A DNA stretch of 64,000 nucleotides, taken from positions 35,284 to 99,283 of the forward strand of contig NW_003546604.1 in assembly GCF_000090795.2 (NCBI RefSeq), in the 5' to 3' direction. A program made the translations under genes and the position numbers. Source of the stretch: Amphimedon queenslandica. Taxonomy: Eukaryota; Porifera; Demospongiae; Haplosclerida; Niphatidae. Of this stretch, positions 13,849 through 30,142 are shown in pieces. The notes below the pieces were generated by a model, which was not told the DNA's origin, did not search any database, and worked only from the letters and a program-made list of their open reading frames with translations. Each line of letters starts with the position of its first letter. Positions within the stretch are counted from its first letter, which is position 1.

Positions 13849-14888
13849 ATACAGAAATGAATATAGAATGAAATGAATGAATAAAATGCATGCACTGTTT
13901 GTACATGTACATTGTACAGGTATTTGATATTGCTTGAATCCTTGTACATAAGCTATGGTTTTGGCCTACATATGCAAGTAATGTAATACCTGAGGATTGA
14001 GATATCTGCTTGAGGTGAAGCTGAGGGCAGATATCAAGGGACTCAGGCATTACATTACATCAGGTATTGCATGTACATGTACATAATCACATGGACTTTA
14101 TATAACAATTAAATACACAATGTAACGCAATGTGCATGTACATGTAAATAATAATAGTAAAATGATATTGGCAGAACACACACACAAATACACACACGGC
14201 TCCAAAAATAGTTTAGTAAAGATACTACACACACTTACTGTATATAGCACAGTCATCAAACTGTCATCACATTAAAAATTATAAAAATTCGTTTGTAGCA
14301 GACAAGTATTATAATTAGATGCATAAATCTACATTAGTGTAGTACTGCACAAAGCAAAGGTGAGGCTATTGACACACAAGGAGAGATGGAGAGTTCAAAC
14401 TTAATGAGATTAAAATCCTTAAGGGTATTCCCCTCTAGTCAAAGGTCAAGTGGTGATGCTGTACTGCTAATGAAGGAATCAATGCCTTACATGTACATGT
14501 ACAAGTGTGCGTGTGTATCATACTGATGCTTAAAGCAGGTGCTGTTGATCAAACAAGAGAGTAAAATTAATATGCATCAAATTGATATTATGATTATTAA
14601 ACACATTTATGCTTCATGGGATTATATCTAATCATCCATAAATTAAAAATAAATGCACATGTATGCTACAGTGATGGGAGGTAGCAGTCTCCTGGTAGCA
14701 TATTATATAGATTTATAGCTCATCTTACCTCAATAGTGTCTGGAGTATCTTGTTCCAAACCTCTTTCACTGGCTTTTTCTTCTAAAAATTATACATTATC
14801 TGGGGCTACACGCACTTATTATCTTACCTGTGACTTTACGGGTCTTCTTCTTAGCTTTAGTCTTTTTCTTGGGGCGGGCAACTTCCAT
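1382..14888 (-). CDS. EPG5: EPG5 homologue, N-terminal ~1,000 residues (autophagosome-lysosome tether)
   Basis: EPG5 is a large Rab7-effector tether needed for fusion of autophagosomes with late endosomes and lysosomes. I read 18 minus-strand exons in order: 14828-14888 (ATG at 14888), 14729-14781, 13151-13808, 12769-12881, 12259-12351, 12024-12095, 11283-11405, 10818-10938, 10113-10258, 9611-9776, 8258-8384, 6651-6768, 5992-6328, 5507-5721, 4805-4965, 4140-4280, 2081-2248 and 1382-1543. Phases match at every junction except 9611/8384, which is off by one base, so a small exon may be missed there. Family matches run collinearly with human EPG5: a Lys-rich start, then HQFVLNHILRCPPGV, YKEFIKQVGRTIR, LGAWQFMADMPYGS, LLTTFVNMARSR, SVARVHPFIMSVLL, LFKELPLQLW and SGLNWG. 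Exon 3 is a low-complexity Thr/Pro/Glu-rich region. The C-terminal ~1,500 residues expected of the family are not seen before the window start. Confidence 0.92.
1605..1801. mobile_element. MITE with 13-bp terminal inverted repeats (tatagcgggttta)
   Basis: The left end tatagcgggttta is matched by taaacccgctata at the right end. The interior has no coding capacity and is rich in fragments such as aattttgcgg. It lies in the presumed intron between EPG5 exons 17 and 18. Confidence 0.8.
1869..2069. mobile_element. MITE with tatagcaggaaattt inverted ends
   Basis: It begins tatagcaggaaatttt and ends aaatttcctgctata, about 200 bp in all. The interior contains ttggtgattg and atggctcaaaatggc, which are shared with stretches at 9408, 11026 and 58480. 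Its right end stops 11 bp before the donor side of EPG5 exon 17. Confidence 0.8.
2398..2475 (-). repeat. tRNA-like / tRNA-derived SINE head
   Basis: On the minus strand there is an A-box-like word TAGCCTAACAG and, about 35 bases on, a B-box-like word GGTTCCAATCC, the internal promoter arrangement of tRNA genes. The acceptor stem is not convincing, so a SINE head or tRNA pseudogene is more likely than a working tRNA. Confidence 0.5.
2551..3195. mobile_element. Foldback element flanked by TTAA (piggyBac-like MITE)
   Basis: The left end is ggttacgggatac and the right end gtatcccgtaacc. Both are flanked directly by TTAA (2547-2550 and 3196-3199). TTAA target duplication is typical of piggyBac-type transposition. 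The 645-bp interior carries no long ORF. It is inserted inside the outer element 2324-3223, so it is the younger of the two. Confidence 0.8.
3935..4118. mobile_element. MITE with tatattttgcggg inverted ends
   Basis: The left end tatattttgcggg pairs with cccgcaaaatata on the right. It ends about 20 bp from the donor of EPG5 exon 16. It resembles the 1605-1801 element in its internal gcaaattt/aaatttgc words. Confidence 0.75.
4757..4801. repeat. (TTA)n microsatellite
   Basis: Uninterrupted tta/att triplets lie immediately next to the donor side of EPG5 exon 15. On the minus strand this reads as (TAA)n starting within a few bases of the splice donor. Confidence 0.95.
5814..5990. repeat. CT-rich low-complexity tract
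   Basis: Imperfect ctctctccctcc repeats fill the intron between EPG5 exons 14 and 13. On the minus strand this is a GA-rich tract following the exon 13 donor. Confidence 0.9.
6870..7074. mobile_element. MITE with tatagtgcaaaatttt inverted ends
   Basis: The left end tatagtgcaaaattttcgag pairs with cttgaaaattttgcactgta on the right. The interior is AT-rich and non-coding. A second copy with the same left end is at 41774-41972. Confidence 0.8.
7490..7552. repeat. (GT)n microsatellite
   Basis: Alternating gtgtgtgt with occasional gcgt and tacgtg interruptions. Intronic in EPG5. Confidence 0.9.
7850..7938. repeat. (ATA)n microsatellite
   Basis: Long run of taa/ata triplets with a few gat interruptions, in the large EPG5 intron between exons 11 and 12. 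Open frames on both strands here are poly-Ile or poly-Asn artefacts. Confidence 0.95.
8940..9057 (-). rRNA. 5S ribosomal RNA
   Basis: The minus strand reads GTCTGCGGCCATACCAC at its 5' end and closes with GTCGCAGAC, so the seven terminal bases pair (GTCTGCG with CGCAGAC). Internal landmarks of eukaryotic 5S are present: AAGTTAAGCA (box A region), TCGGGCC (intermediate element), TTAGTACTTGGATGG and GTGACCGCCTAGG (box C region). Length is 118 nt, close to the usual 119-121. Directly after the 3' end comes a run of eight T residues, a strong RNA polymerase III terminator. The gene sits alone in an EPG5 intron on the same strand, so Pol II and Pol III transcription would overlap. It looks intact; whether it is expressed or a dispersed copy cannot be told here. 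Confidence 0.95.
9408..9563. repeat. Degenerate MITE of the ttggtgattg family
   Basis: It shares aaatttggcaaattgctaaa, ttggtgattg and atggctcaaaatggcaga with the element at 1869-2069. It overlaps sequence next to EPG5 exon 10. Confidence 0.65.
10268..10452. repeat. (GA)n-rich tract upstream of an EPG5 acceptor
   Basis: About 180 bp of gagaggga repeats passing into a pure (GA)n run. On the transcribed minus strand this is a CT-rich tract leading to the acceptor of EPG5 exon 9 (10258), so it may act as an extended polypyrimidine tract. Confidence 0.9.
10748..10802. repeat. (TTA)n microsatellite
   Basis: Pure triplet run beside the donor of EPG5 exon 8. Confidence 0.95.
11026..11203. repeat. 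Degenerate MITE of the ttggtgattg family
   Basis: Shares ttggtgaatttt, cacgtgccattgagcatg and aaaatggcagattt with the copies at 1869 and 9408. Ends are diverged. Confidence 0.6.
11598..11682. repeat. (ATA)n microsatellite
   Basis: Run of aat/taa triplets with scattered gat, in the EPG5 intron between exons 6 and 7. Confidence 0.95.
12100..12215. repeat. GA/G-rich tract upstream of EPG5 exon 6
   Basis: gagggagggaggg repeats. On the minus strand this is a CT-rich run that ends at the cag acceptor of exon 6 (12095). Confidence 0.9.
13813..13852. repeat. (TAAA)n microsatellite
   Basis: Ten or so aaat units directly beside the acceptor of EPG5 exon 3. Confidence 0.9.
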
Positions 14889-16717
14889 TTTAGATTTCAA
14901 TACAGGCCTGGGCAGCGAGAAAGAGAGGGAAGAAGAGGGAGTGACTCAGTCGGCAGCCATTTTGACTAATCAACTAAAATCACATGACTCTCTCAATTTA
15001 TTATTAATTAAAATAATTATAATGATAAATTATAGCACCTTTTTATCCTCGCTTTTATCTCACCGTCAGGAGTTTTTTAAATCCAAAAAATTAATGGCTA
15101 CAAAATAACAACAATAATTAGTGGAACATTATTTGTACGTACTTTTAATTTTACATTCATGATATAGATCTACTACAATGTAGCAGCTACATGCATGCCT
15201 ATGATCCATGGTACTTCAAAGTAACTACTTTATTAACTATTTTACATTTCATATCATCGCCAGACAATATTTTTCAGCTCCTAGACGACAGGAAAATGAC
15301 ATAAGAGTTTATTTGTATTCATAATGTTGATCTTGGAGAGCTATAGCATGTCACTTCTGGGTGGAGCTTGTGATTAATTTCCCTTTGGCCATTTCGTATA
15401 CAGCAAAAACTTAAAGACACTGCGCAGGTAAACTGTTGTTATTTGGTTCACTTCCTACCCTCTATTCTCTCTGTCAATCTCTTTGTGATTCTCTCTTCTG
15501 CTCCATTACACATACTCCAGCGGCAAAGACTAAAGCGAACCACGCTCAGCCCGAGCCCTCCTTTTACTTGTAAGTTTTTGTTGTCTGATGCTTGTAAATT
15601 GTTAGATAGACTACAAGCTAACAGCAAGAGAAGAGAGAGAGAGAGGCCTAGAGAGTAGCTTGAGGTTTAACCCACAAAGCCTTACTTTTGCAGCTGTTTT
15701 AAACAAACTTTATAAACAAGGGCCCTGGGCTGGCTTGCTATTTAAATTTCACTGCATGAATGGTTAAGACACTTGGCTCTCTTAATCTTGTCACTTTATG
15801 TGTTGTAGTAGTAATTGATAAAGTAGCTTGGCTCCATGTACATGCATGAAGTAGGAACTAGGAAGTTTCCTTAATGAGTCCAAGGAGTGTGTATGAGCTA
15901 ATTGACCTTTGCAAGTCTGTCCTGTCTGTTAGCTGCCCCTGATTTTAGTGACAGCTAATGGTGTAAATAGGCATAGAGCAGACTGACTTTTTTTACATGT
16001 CTCCTCTCTCTCTCTCTCCTCTTCCCTCCCCCTCTCCCTCTCTCGATAAAAGCACATATGTTCAACAATACACATGAGAGTGTATGTGTCTGCCATGGGG
16101 CATAATGAATCACTATCTGTACAACATAATTATTGTACTTTCAGCAACCTTTAATCATACACTGTCACATACAGCATAATACTGCTAACTACATGTACAT
16201 GCATGTGTTGATTGGCAGAGATGATTTATGTATTATTATCAGAAGAAGCATTAAAATCTTTTACTAAAATTAAATGATATTTGTGTATTGTGAAAAAGTA
16301 ATTGATTACTCACTAATATTTACACTAAGGCTGGTGGCTCTGATAACATATATTGTGTGGTTATTTTTCATATGTCATGCGAATGTCTACATTTATGTAC
16401 ATGTACAAAAATGTATGTGTCAATCATGTATAAAATTAAGCTATATACAATGTACATGTGTGTGTGTGTATGTGCTTATGTTGTGCAATGCATGGTATGC
16501 AATGTAAAACAAACAGATATTAATAGAGGGTGCAGTGTAGGAGGATATTAGGACAGTACAGTACAGTGATGATACATGCACATGTACTTGTTTGTGTGTT
16601 CATTTGGATGCAGTGGTTGCTTTAGCATTGTTTGACTTATGTAATCTCTGATGTGGAAATGTTTATACATTTGTGTAAATGGAAAACATGAGTCCATTAA
16701 AGCTAGAGGGGGAGGAG

Positions 16718-16766
<49 letters not shown>

Positions 16767-16919
16767 AGAGAGGGAGGGAGGGTGAGCAGATAAGCAATAA
16801 GAAATACTCTAAGCATGATGGAGTGGGCTCAGTGAGTAGGTGTACTGTCATCTCAAACCCTATACATGTTAGCAGATTATTTAATTATTATTGTCTATTC
16901 TGTTTATAGTTTATTGAAA
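14889..16919. other. Intergenic region between EPG5 and the first GPCR
   Basis: No coding exon is supported. The EPG5 5' leader should start here on the minus strand, and the GPCR 5' leader on the plus strand, since a good acceptor (ctgtttatag) lies 11 bp before the GPCR start codon. A possible leader donor is gcaggtaaac near 15424-15433. CT tract at 16002-16044 and GA tract at 16708-16780. Confidence 0.5.
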
Positions 16920-18803
16920 ATGGATGATGATCTCATGTCTGGCTCAGGAAATGGCTTGATTAATGAGACAGAGTTCGACTTCAGCTGCAGAACGTCAGTC
17001 CTTAGCACAACCAATGTCACAGATCAAGAATTCTGGACTTTCCGGGGAAACCTTGGTAGTGGGACGATAGCAATTGCTTTTTTCGAAAGCATAATATTCA
17101 TTGTAGCACTATCATGGAACTTGTTCATATTCGTAACATATTTATTAAAGTATAGATTGCTCAAAGAGCCTGCTAACATTATGCTGTTTACTCTTTCAAT
17201 TGTGGATCTTCTCGTTTGCATATTGATCATACCTTTCCCCATAATAGTTGTCGCCGCCAATGGCGAGTATATTTTTGGAAACAGCGACGTAGTCAGATGC
17301 ATAATCTGTCAAGTCCAAGGATACTTCTTTATATTATCGACAGAGCTCTCCCTTCACCTCCTAGCGATCCTTTCCATTGATAGATGTATATTGCTGTCAA
17401 ACCCACTCAAATACAAGGACATTAAGAAAGTCTGGACGACTGTCGTCGGAATACTTGTCATCTGGGTCTTTTGTTTTTTGCTTGCACTCCCTCCTGCTTT
17501 TGGATTCGGTGAATGGGAGTTTAATCGGTCTTTCGGAGTCTGTATACCGCGCTGGACACCGTTTCGTAATTCATTATACATGATACTATTAATGATTGAA
17601 GGATTGATACCAATCATAACGCTAGCTGTTACTAACGTTTGGACCTTCAAAATTGTCAACAGGTTCTTGAAAAAGAACCTCGAAAGGAAGAAATCATTTC
17701 GTGCGACAAGAGAAGAGGTGGCAGTTGAAAAATCGACCCACCGGAGTCAGCAGAACCAGCTGGTAAAGGTATTTGGTGCTCTTTTTATTGCTAATATCAT
17801 TTCTTGGACTCCACTCCTTTCTCTCACGTTTGCTATAGCTGCCACTGACGGGGATGGCATACCGGCCTGGCTTTTAATTGTTGGTTGGTTTATGTTCCTT
17901 CTCAACCCAACAGTCCATCCTATCCTCGAGTCCTTCTTCATAAAGGAACTACGTACTCGCGTGAACAGAGCAAGTAATAGCGTGAAGCAGCAAGTACGTC
18001 GCGCTAGTCGTAGCATACTTAAAATGGCTACCCTGGACTCTTTCAAGGACATACCAACAATGAATGATGAGGATGAGTCCGAGAAAAGTAGGAGGGTATT
18101 CGGTTTGAAAAGGAAATCCACGAGTCAATCGATAGGCAACGCATCAGTGAATACCTCAATGACTGATGCTAGCCCACCTGATAGTCCTATGGGTATCACG
18201 AGAGCTAACACCCTCACTAATTCCGGGAGGTTCCCTCATAGAAATAGACGAAGTTCTTCGCCAAAGGATAATATAATAGGGACAGAGATCTTGCCTCCTT
18301 CTCCTCTCTTGACCCCGGTCTCGGCCGCTCTTCCTCGAATCAGCGAAGACTCACAATTAGCCTTAACCGATATCGCGAAGTCGCAAAACAATGTAAAGCC
18401 TAAGGCGTCATCTATAACTGATTTAAGTGGAAAGAAAAAGAAGAGGCACATAAGTATAACTGTTCCGGGAGAAAAGGACGTATATAGACCGGAGGATAGG
18501 GACTCTGGTACTGTCTCACGATCTCCTTCTCCCTCTCCTTCTTCATCAAATGACAGTGCAATTGTGAGTGGAAACGAAAACGATAATAATAATAATAATG
18601 ATAGTCATCATGAAACTACAGCTAATAATGCTAATAATGATGATGATACTACTACTGCTACTACTACTGCTAATAATAAAATCTCTAGCCCTTTACAGTC
18701 TAATGGCGTGAATTCTGACAACGGTCCTTGCAATCTCATTTCAATAAAAGCTGCTGGAGAAATAGCAATAGACATTGATCAAACTGTATCAGATTCAGAC
18801 TAA
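16920..18803 (+). CDS. Rhodopsin-like (class A) G-protein-coupled receptor, paralogue 1
   Basis: The 627-residue receptor is in one coding exon. The start at 16920 is chosen because a splice acceptor lies just upstream and the N terminus then reads as a short extracellular segment with NxS/T sites. Seven hydrophobic segments fall at about residues 51-75, 86-110, 128-153, 172-195, 218-245, 290-315 and 330-350. Class A marks: the TM3 end SIDRCILLSNP carries DR of the DRY motif, TM4 has a Trp (IWVF), TM6 has WTPL in place of CWxP, and TM7 has NPTVHP in place of NPxxY. The C-terminal tail is unusually long (about 270 residues), Ser-rich, and ends in an Asn/Asp/Thr-rich run encoded by aat/act repeats. 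Ligand unknown. The paralogue at 33947 shares the KEPANI, ANGE, IDRCILLSNP and HPILES segments, so the two are lineage duplicates. Confidence 0.9.
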   Translation: MDDDLMSGSGNGLINETEFDFSCRTSVLSTTNVTDQEFWTFRGNLGSGTIAIAFFESIIFIVALSWNLFIFVTYLLKYRLLKEPANIMLFTLSIVDLLVCILIIPFPIIVVAANGEYIFGNSDVVRCIICQVQGYFFILSTELSLHLLAILSIDRCILLSNPLKYKDIKKVWTTVVGILVIWVFCFLLALPPAFGFGEWEFNRSFGVCIPRWTPFRNSLYMILLMIEGLIPIITLAVTNVWTFKIVNRFLKKNLERKKSFRATREEVAVEKSTHRSQQNQLVKVFGALFIANIISWTPLLSLTFAIAATDGDGIPAWLLIVGWFMFLLNPTVHPILESFFIKELRTRVNRASNSVKQQVRRASRSILKMATLDSFKDIPTMNDEDESEKSRRVFGLKRKSTSQSIGNASVNTSMTDASPPDSPMGITRANTLTNSGRFPHRNRRSSSPKDNIIGTEILPPSPLLTPVSAALPRISEDSQLALTDIAKSQNNVKPKASSITDLSGKKKKRHISITVPGEKDVYRPEDRDSGTVSRSPSPSPSSSNDSAIVSGNENDNNNNNDSHHETTANNANNDDDTTTATTTANNKISSPLQSNGVNSDNGPCNLISIKAAGEIAIDIDQTVSDSD

Positions 18804-20559
18804 TCATACATGCTACTGACACACTCACATGCACTAACAAATTATTTGAATATTCGTCGTATTTGTTGTTATACTACTCAATTACCAACTAAATTTTTTT
18901 AATTATTTTTTAATAGTAATTGTTACTAGATTTACGATGTTGATTGTACAAGTTATGCTTACTGCTGTAGCAGTGTACACAAATACATTCAAGTGATTGT
19001 CAGCAATTTCCTTTGTCATTATTCTACAGAAATGCTGCGCACAAATAGTTTAAACTTGCTCTTTCCACTGTTTGTAATAAAACTGCTTGTAGCTATACAG
19101 CACTGTAAACATTATTGTGATCTCACTATTGATCTGGCAGGAAGGGCAATATAGCTTTGCCAGGACTGCTACTCTACACAACACAGAGCAGTATTTGTAT
19201 TGTATTAATTGCATTGATGTATGGTATGGCATATGATTTAGCAGATCAAAAGGTTAAAAAAACATGCTGATTGTTTTTGCCAACAAAAGCTAGCTCAGTA
19301 TAATGTATTGGATATACCTAAGATTTTAATTTGGCAGCAAATATTTTCAACTTTTCACCTCTCATTAATATTATAACTACCATTAATACAGGTCATGTGT
19401 GAGAACTGCATAAAAAATGAGGTATAACTGGAAAAACATTAATGGCTCTGTGTGACTTCACTACACCCTAGTCTGGCCGCCTAGACCAGACTAACTACAC
19501 ATTGACGTGAACATCAAACAGTATGCATGTATGTACATGTTTGGGCTAATTCTGAAATCTAAAATAGCAAATTAAAATAGAGTAATACTGATGTAGATGT
19601 ACCAGTATACGTGTAGTTGTGGCAGGTAGTACAAATAGATCTATAGCCAACTATATGGATACTGAATAACAATATGCATGAATAATATTGATAATATGGA
19701 CAATATGGAACTATGGATACTGAATTGACAATAACGACAATCAAGATTGTGTGTGGTTATATACAAAATCAGAATTAGCTTCAATTAAGTCCTAGAATGT
19801 TCTGTTTGGGCAAGCCTGTATCAGTACATATTGAGCAATAGTAGTGTTAAGAAAGTGTGATTGTGTTGCAGATACATGCATGAGACATGAAGTGTTGAGT
19901 AATTAATAAGTGTGAAAGTACATTCAGTTAAAGTAGGACTTTATAACCCGACAGTTTATTGCATTAGTATCACTAGAAATCTGAGGGTATCTTTAATAGC
20001 TAAGCCTTAGATAGCATAGTACAAATTAAATAAAGCTATGATTGACAATTAGAAGATAAGATGACTTTTGTGTGGATGTGCCAAATGGCACAAGTATGAA
20101 TTCACCTCTGACTGGTAATGTGTTAAGGGAGGAGACTGTTACATTACATTTCAATTTAAAACCTCATGCAGGCAATGCCACTTCAAAAGCTAATAAAGAT
20201 TTTAAATCATAGATCATTGAAAATTAATTATTTTACAATATCAACGTTATTACTAAGTTCAAAGCATCAAAAGAAAATTATTATGTAATCATTGTTGCTA
20301 TATACTAGTCTTGTGTAGCCAGACCCATCCCCCTTTTTGGCATGCCAAAAAGGGGGATGGGTCTGGCTACGCGAGACTAGCTATATACAGTATCGACTTT
20401 CACATTAAGTGAACCAGCACTGTCGGGAACTTTGGAGAGACGCCAGATCTGGGAATTTGGCAGAGATGGTATGTCCTCACTCCACAACTGAGGGTTGCTA
20501 CTACATAATGTAACATCGAACCACATGCAATATAGTAGTCTTGTCCCCACCCCTTCGCT
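18804..20559. other. Intergenic region 3' of the first GPCR
   Basis: AT-rich, with no supported gene. It holds the GPCR 3' UTR and one foldback element (20305-20380). Confidence 0.5.
20305..20380. mobile_element. 76-bp near-perfect palindrome with 7-bp target duplication
   Basis: Each 38-bp arm begins ctagtc and reads through gtagccagacccatcccc to the centre ggcatgcc. The arms differ at only two positions (ttgtg versus tcgcg). Direct repeats ctatata flank it at 20298-20304 and 20381-20387, so it looks like a very short foldback MITE with a 7-8 bp target duplication. Confidence 0.8.
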
Positions 20560-20941
20560 TTATGCTATAGAAACACAGGAATTGTTTGAAGGTATTGAAA
20601 AGGACTTCATTTGCTCCAATACTATATCAAAGGATTGACCATCAGGCATATCAGATTGACTGAACTGTTGTAAGATCCTCTGAAACTGTCTAGCAAATTC
20701 CTTTAATCCTTTTTTAGTAAGACTTAAAAGCATAAATAATAGGTAAACCCTTCACCAACAATTTTAGCTCCAGCTCCCATGTTACATTAGGAGGGTCTAC
20801 TGGTAATTCCCTTTTTTTCAGCAGCCTCAATTTTGTCTTATCCAAGCAACAAATGCTGAATACATCAATCTTTTAGACCTTCCTCCTCTCCAATCGAACG
20901 TATTTTTCTTCTAAATCATCCAAATTGAGAGCGTTATCCAT
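20560..20941 (-). pseudogene. Possible decayed or short multi-exon coding fragment
   Basis: The minus strand starts with ATG at 20941 and reads MDNALNLDDLEEKYVRLERR before a stop. Other frames further on give ELPVDPPNVTWELELKLLVK and then KKGLKEFARQFQRILQQFSQ, ending at a stop at 20560. The segments have protein-like composition but need frame changes or very small introns to join. It may be a processed pseudogene or a real small gene divergent from SAMHD1, with about 200 bp between the start codons. I do not recognise the family. Confidence 0.35.
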
Positions 20942-21060
20942 TTCTTGCCTAAGTTGCCTGCAGCATAGATATTATGCCTGCAGCCTTCTATCAGGAGGAT
21001 TGCACATGATCACACGTGGGTATAACCTTATTTTTGCGCATGCGCCAGAGCAAATGCAAT

Positions 21061-21144
21061 CAAAATAGCGGGAATCTGGGAGGCGGGAACTTAAACCACG
21101 TGTATGTACTAAAGTAAAGTGTAAACTCACTAAACTGTAAAATA
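21061..21144. promoter_or_regulatory. Putative SAMHD1 promoter with two E2F-like words
   Basis: GCGGGAA at 21068-21074 and GGCGGGAA at 21082-21089 lie within 80 bp of the SAMHD1 start codon, together with cacgtg near 21098. The E2F reading is an inference from sequence alone. Confidence 0.4.
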
Positions 21145-28516
<7,372 letters not shown>

Positions 28517-28712
28517 TGATTTTAATACTGACATGCCTTGATACATTTATTACCTGCTTTGTGTTGAGTTTCATTTCTCTAAAATAATGTATTGTGTTTT
28601 TTATTACGCTTATTTTTCCAAATAAAATCATTGAAAACTAGAATTGCAGCAGCAAAATCTATTTTGGAAATCCAAAGGTAAGCAGTAATACAAAATTAAT
28701 TCAAAATAAATA

Positions 28713-30086
28713 TTATGTCCACTTTATCCCTTTAGGAAACTCATACTCAAGCAGAGACTGATCTTTCATCTTTGTAGAGTAGCCATGGTCAGTTGGAACA
28801 ATGTAGCATCCATTCTTAATTATTGAAGGATAGACAAAATGTTCATGCAAGTGATCAGCATACTCAAGCATCTGTGACTCTCTTTTATCATTGATGCATA
28901 TGTAGTAGAATATGCTTAAATGCTGTGTCATTTCACAGAGCCCACAGCCACCAGCATGAGGGCAGACGGGGACTCCAAACTTTTGAGCTAGCAACATGAC
29001 AGCAATATTCTCATTGATGCCTCCTAATCTACAGCTATCAATCTGACAGTAGTCCATAGCTCCTGATTCTAAAAACTGCTTGAACATCACACGATTGTGC
29101 GCATATTCTCCAGTAGCTATACCAATGCCCAGTGGACGCAATGCCCTGCCAATCTTAGCATGGCCCAGTATATCATCAGGAGATGTGGGCTCTTCTATCC
29201 ACAATGGCTTATACATTGATAGAGCTGTCATGTGAGCTATTGCTTCATCCACATCCCAGCATTGATTAGCATCCATCATCAGTGGAACGTCGGGACCAAG
29301 AATTGAACGAAATAATTCACAGCGATGCTTATCAACTGAGAGATCACGAGAGACTTTCATCTTGAATTTAGTGAAACCAACTTCCTGAGAGCTTTTAATT
29401 TTTTCCTTCACAAGCTCATCAGAAAATCCCATCCAGCCAGCTGATGTAGTGTAAGCAGGGTATCCATTACACTTCACATCTTCCACCCTCTCTCTACGTG
29501 AAGGATACTGCTTGTGTAGTATTGCTAGTGCTTCATCCTTTGTAATAGCATCAGAGAGATACTGCCAATCAATTAGCGATATAATCTCCTCGGGACTCAT
29601 GTCTGATAATAGCTCCCAGACTGGTTTCGACTCTATCTTACCCCAGAGGTCCCACAGTGCATTAATGACTGCAGCTACTGCTAGATGCATGATCCCTTTC
29701 TCCGGCCCCATGTAGCACAACTGTGACTCCCAGGTCAGGCTGTGCCAGAAAGAAGAGAAGTCTGTGTAAATTTCTAAAAGAGATCTACCAACTATGAACG
29801 GACTTAGAGCTTGCACAGCAGAACAGACGACTTCTGTTCCCCTGCCAAGAGTAAATGCTAGGCCAACCCCTTCTCCTACTCCACTGGCAGTGAGAGTGAC
29901 ATAAGCAACTGAGAAATGAGGAGTGTGGACAGAGTCAGCTAGCTCTGGCGTCTGGAACCTAATGTCTTGACATTTGATGTCAGTGATGAGGGAAGAAGGG
30001 GAAAGGAGAGACCTTAGGCCAGAAAAGAGGAGGTGGGACATTTTGAAATGCAAAGGTGAAGGGAGTGTGTGCTGCAGGCCAGCCAC
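28713..30086 (-). CDS. Enolase-superfamily sugar-acid dehydratase, ENOSF1-like copy 1
   Basis: This single-exon 457-residue protein belongs to the mandelate racemase/enolase superfamily, closest to ENOSF1/L-fuconate dehydratase. Such enzymes remove water from acid sugars after an active-site base takes the alpha proton, using Mg2+. Visible marks: the KxK base pair in FKMKVSRD, metal ligands in LMMDANQCWD and EEPTSPDD, GIATGE, and the His of VCPHAGGCGLCE. Relative to ENOSF1 the residue after DANQ is Cys rather than Arg, and the N-terminal DAMHKDPDYSAAY segment is replaced by a diverged sequence (DSVHTPHFSVAY). So copy 1 may have altered substrate range. It converges on SAMHD1 with about 200 bp between. 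Confidence 0.88.
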   Translation of the reverse strand: MAGLQHTLPSPLHFKMSHLLFSGLRSLLSPSSLITDIKCQDIRFQTPELADSVHTPHFSVAYVTLTASGVGEGVGLAFTLGRGTEVVCSAVQALSPFIVGRSLLEIYTDFSSFWHSLTWESQLCYMGPEKGIMHLAVAAVINALWDLWGKIESKPVWELLSDMSPEEIISLIDWQYLSDAITKDEALAILHKQYPSRRERVEDVKCNGYPAYTTSAGWMGFSDELVKEKIKSSQEVGFTKFKMKVSRDLSVDKHRCELFRSILGPDVPLMMDANQCWDVDEAIAHMTALSMYKPLWIEEPTSPDDILGHAKIGRALRPLGIGIATGEYAHNRVMFKQFLESGAMDYCQIDSCRLGGINENIAVMLLAQKFGVPVCPHAGGCGLCEMTQHLSIFYYICINDKRESQMLEYADHLHEHFVYPSIIKNGCYIVPTDHGYSTKMKDQSLLEYEFPKGIKWT

Positions 30087-30142
30087 TCCTCTTTAAGCAA
30101 GAATAAATATTTTTGCAAAAATAATCTATAATTTTTATTCAC

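Noticed and set aside
17747-18121. Minus-strand frame within the first GPCR
   Set aside because: Antisense shadow of the receptor coding sequence.
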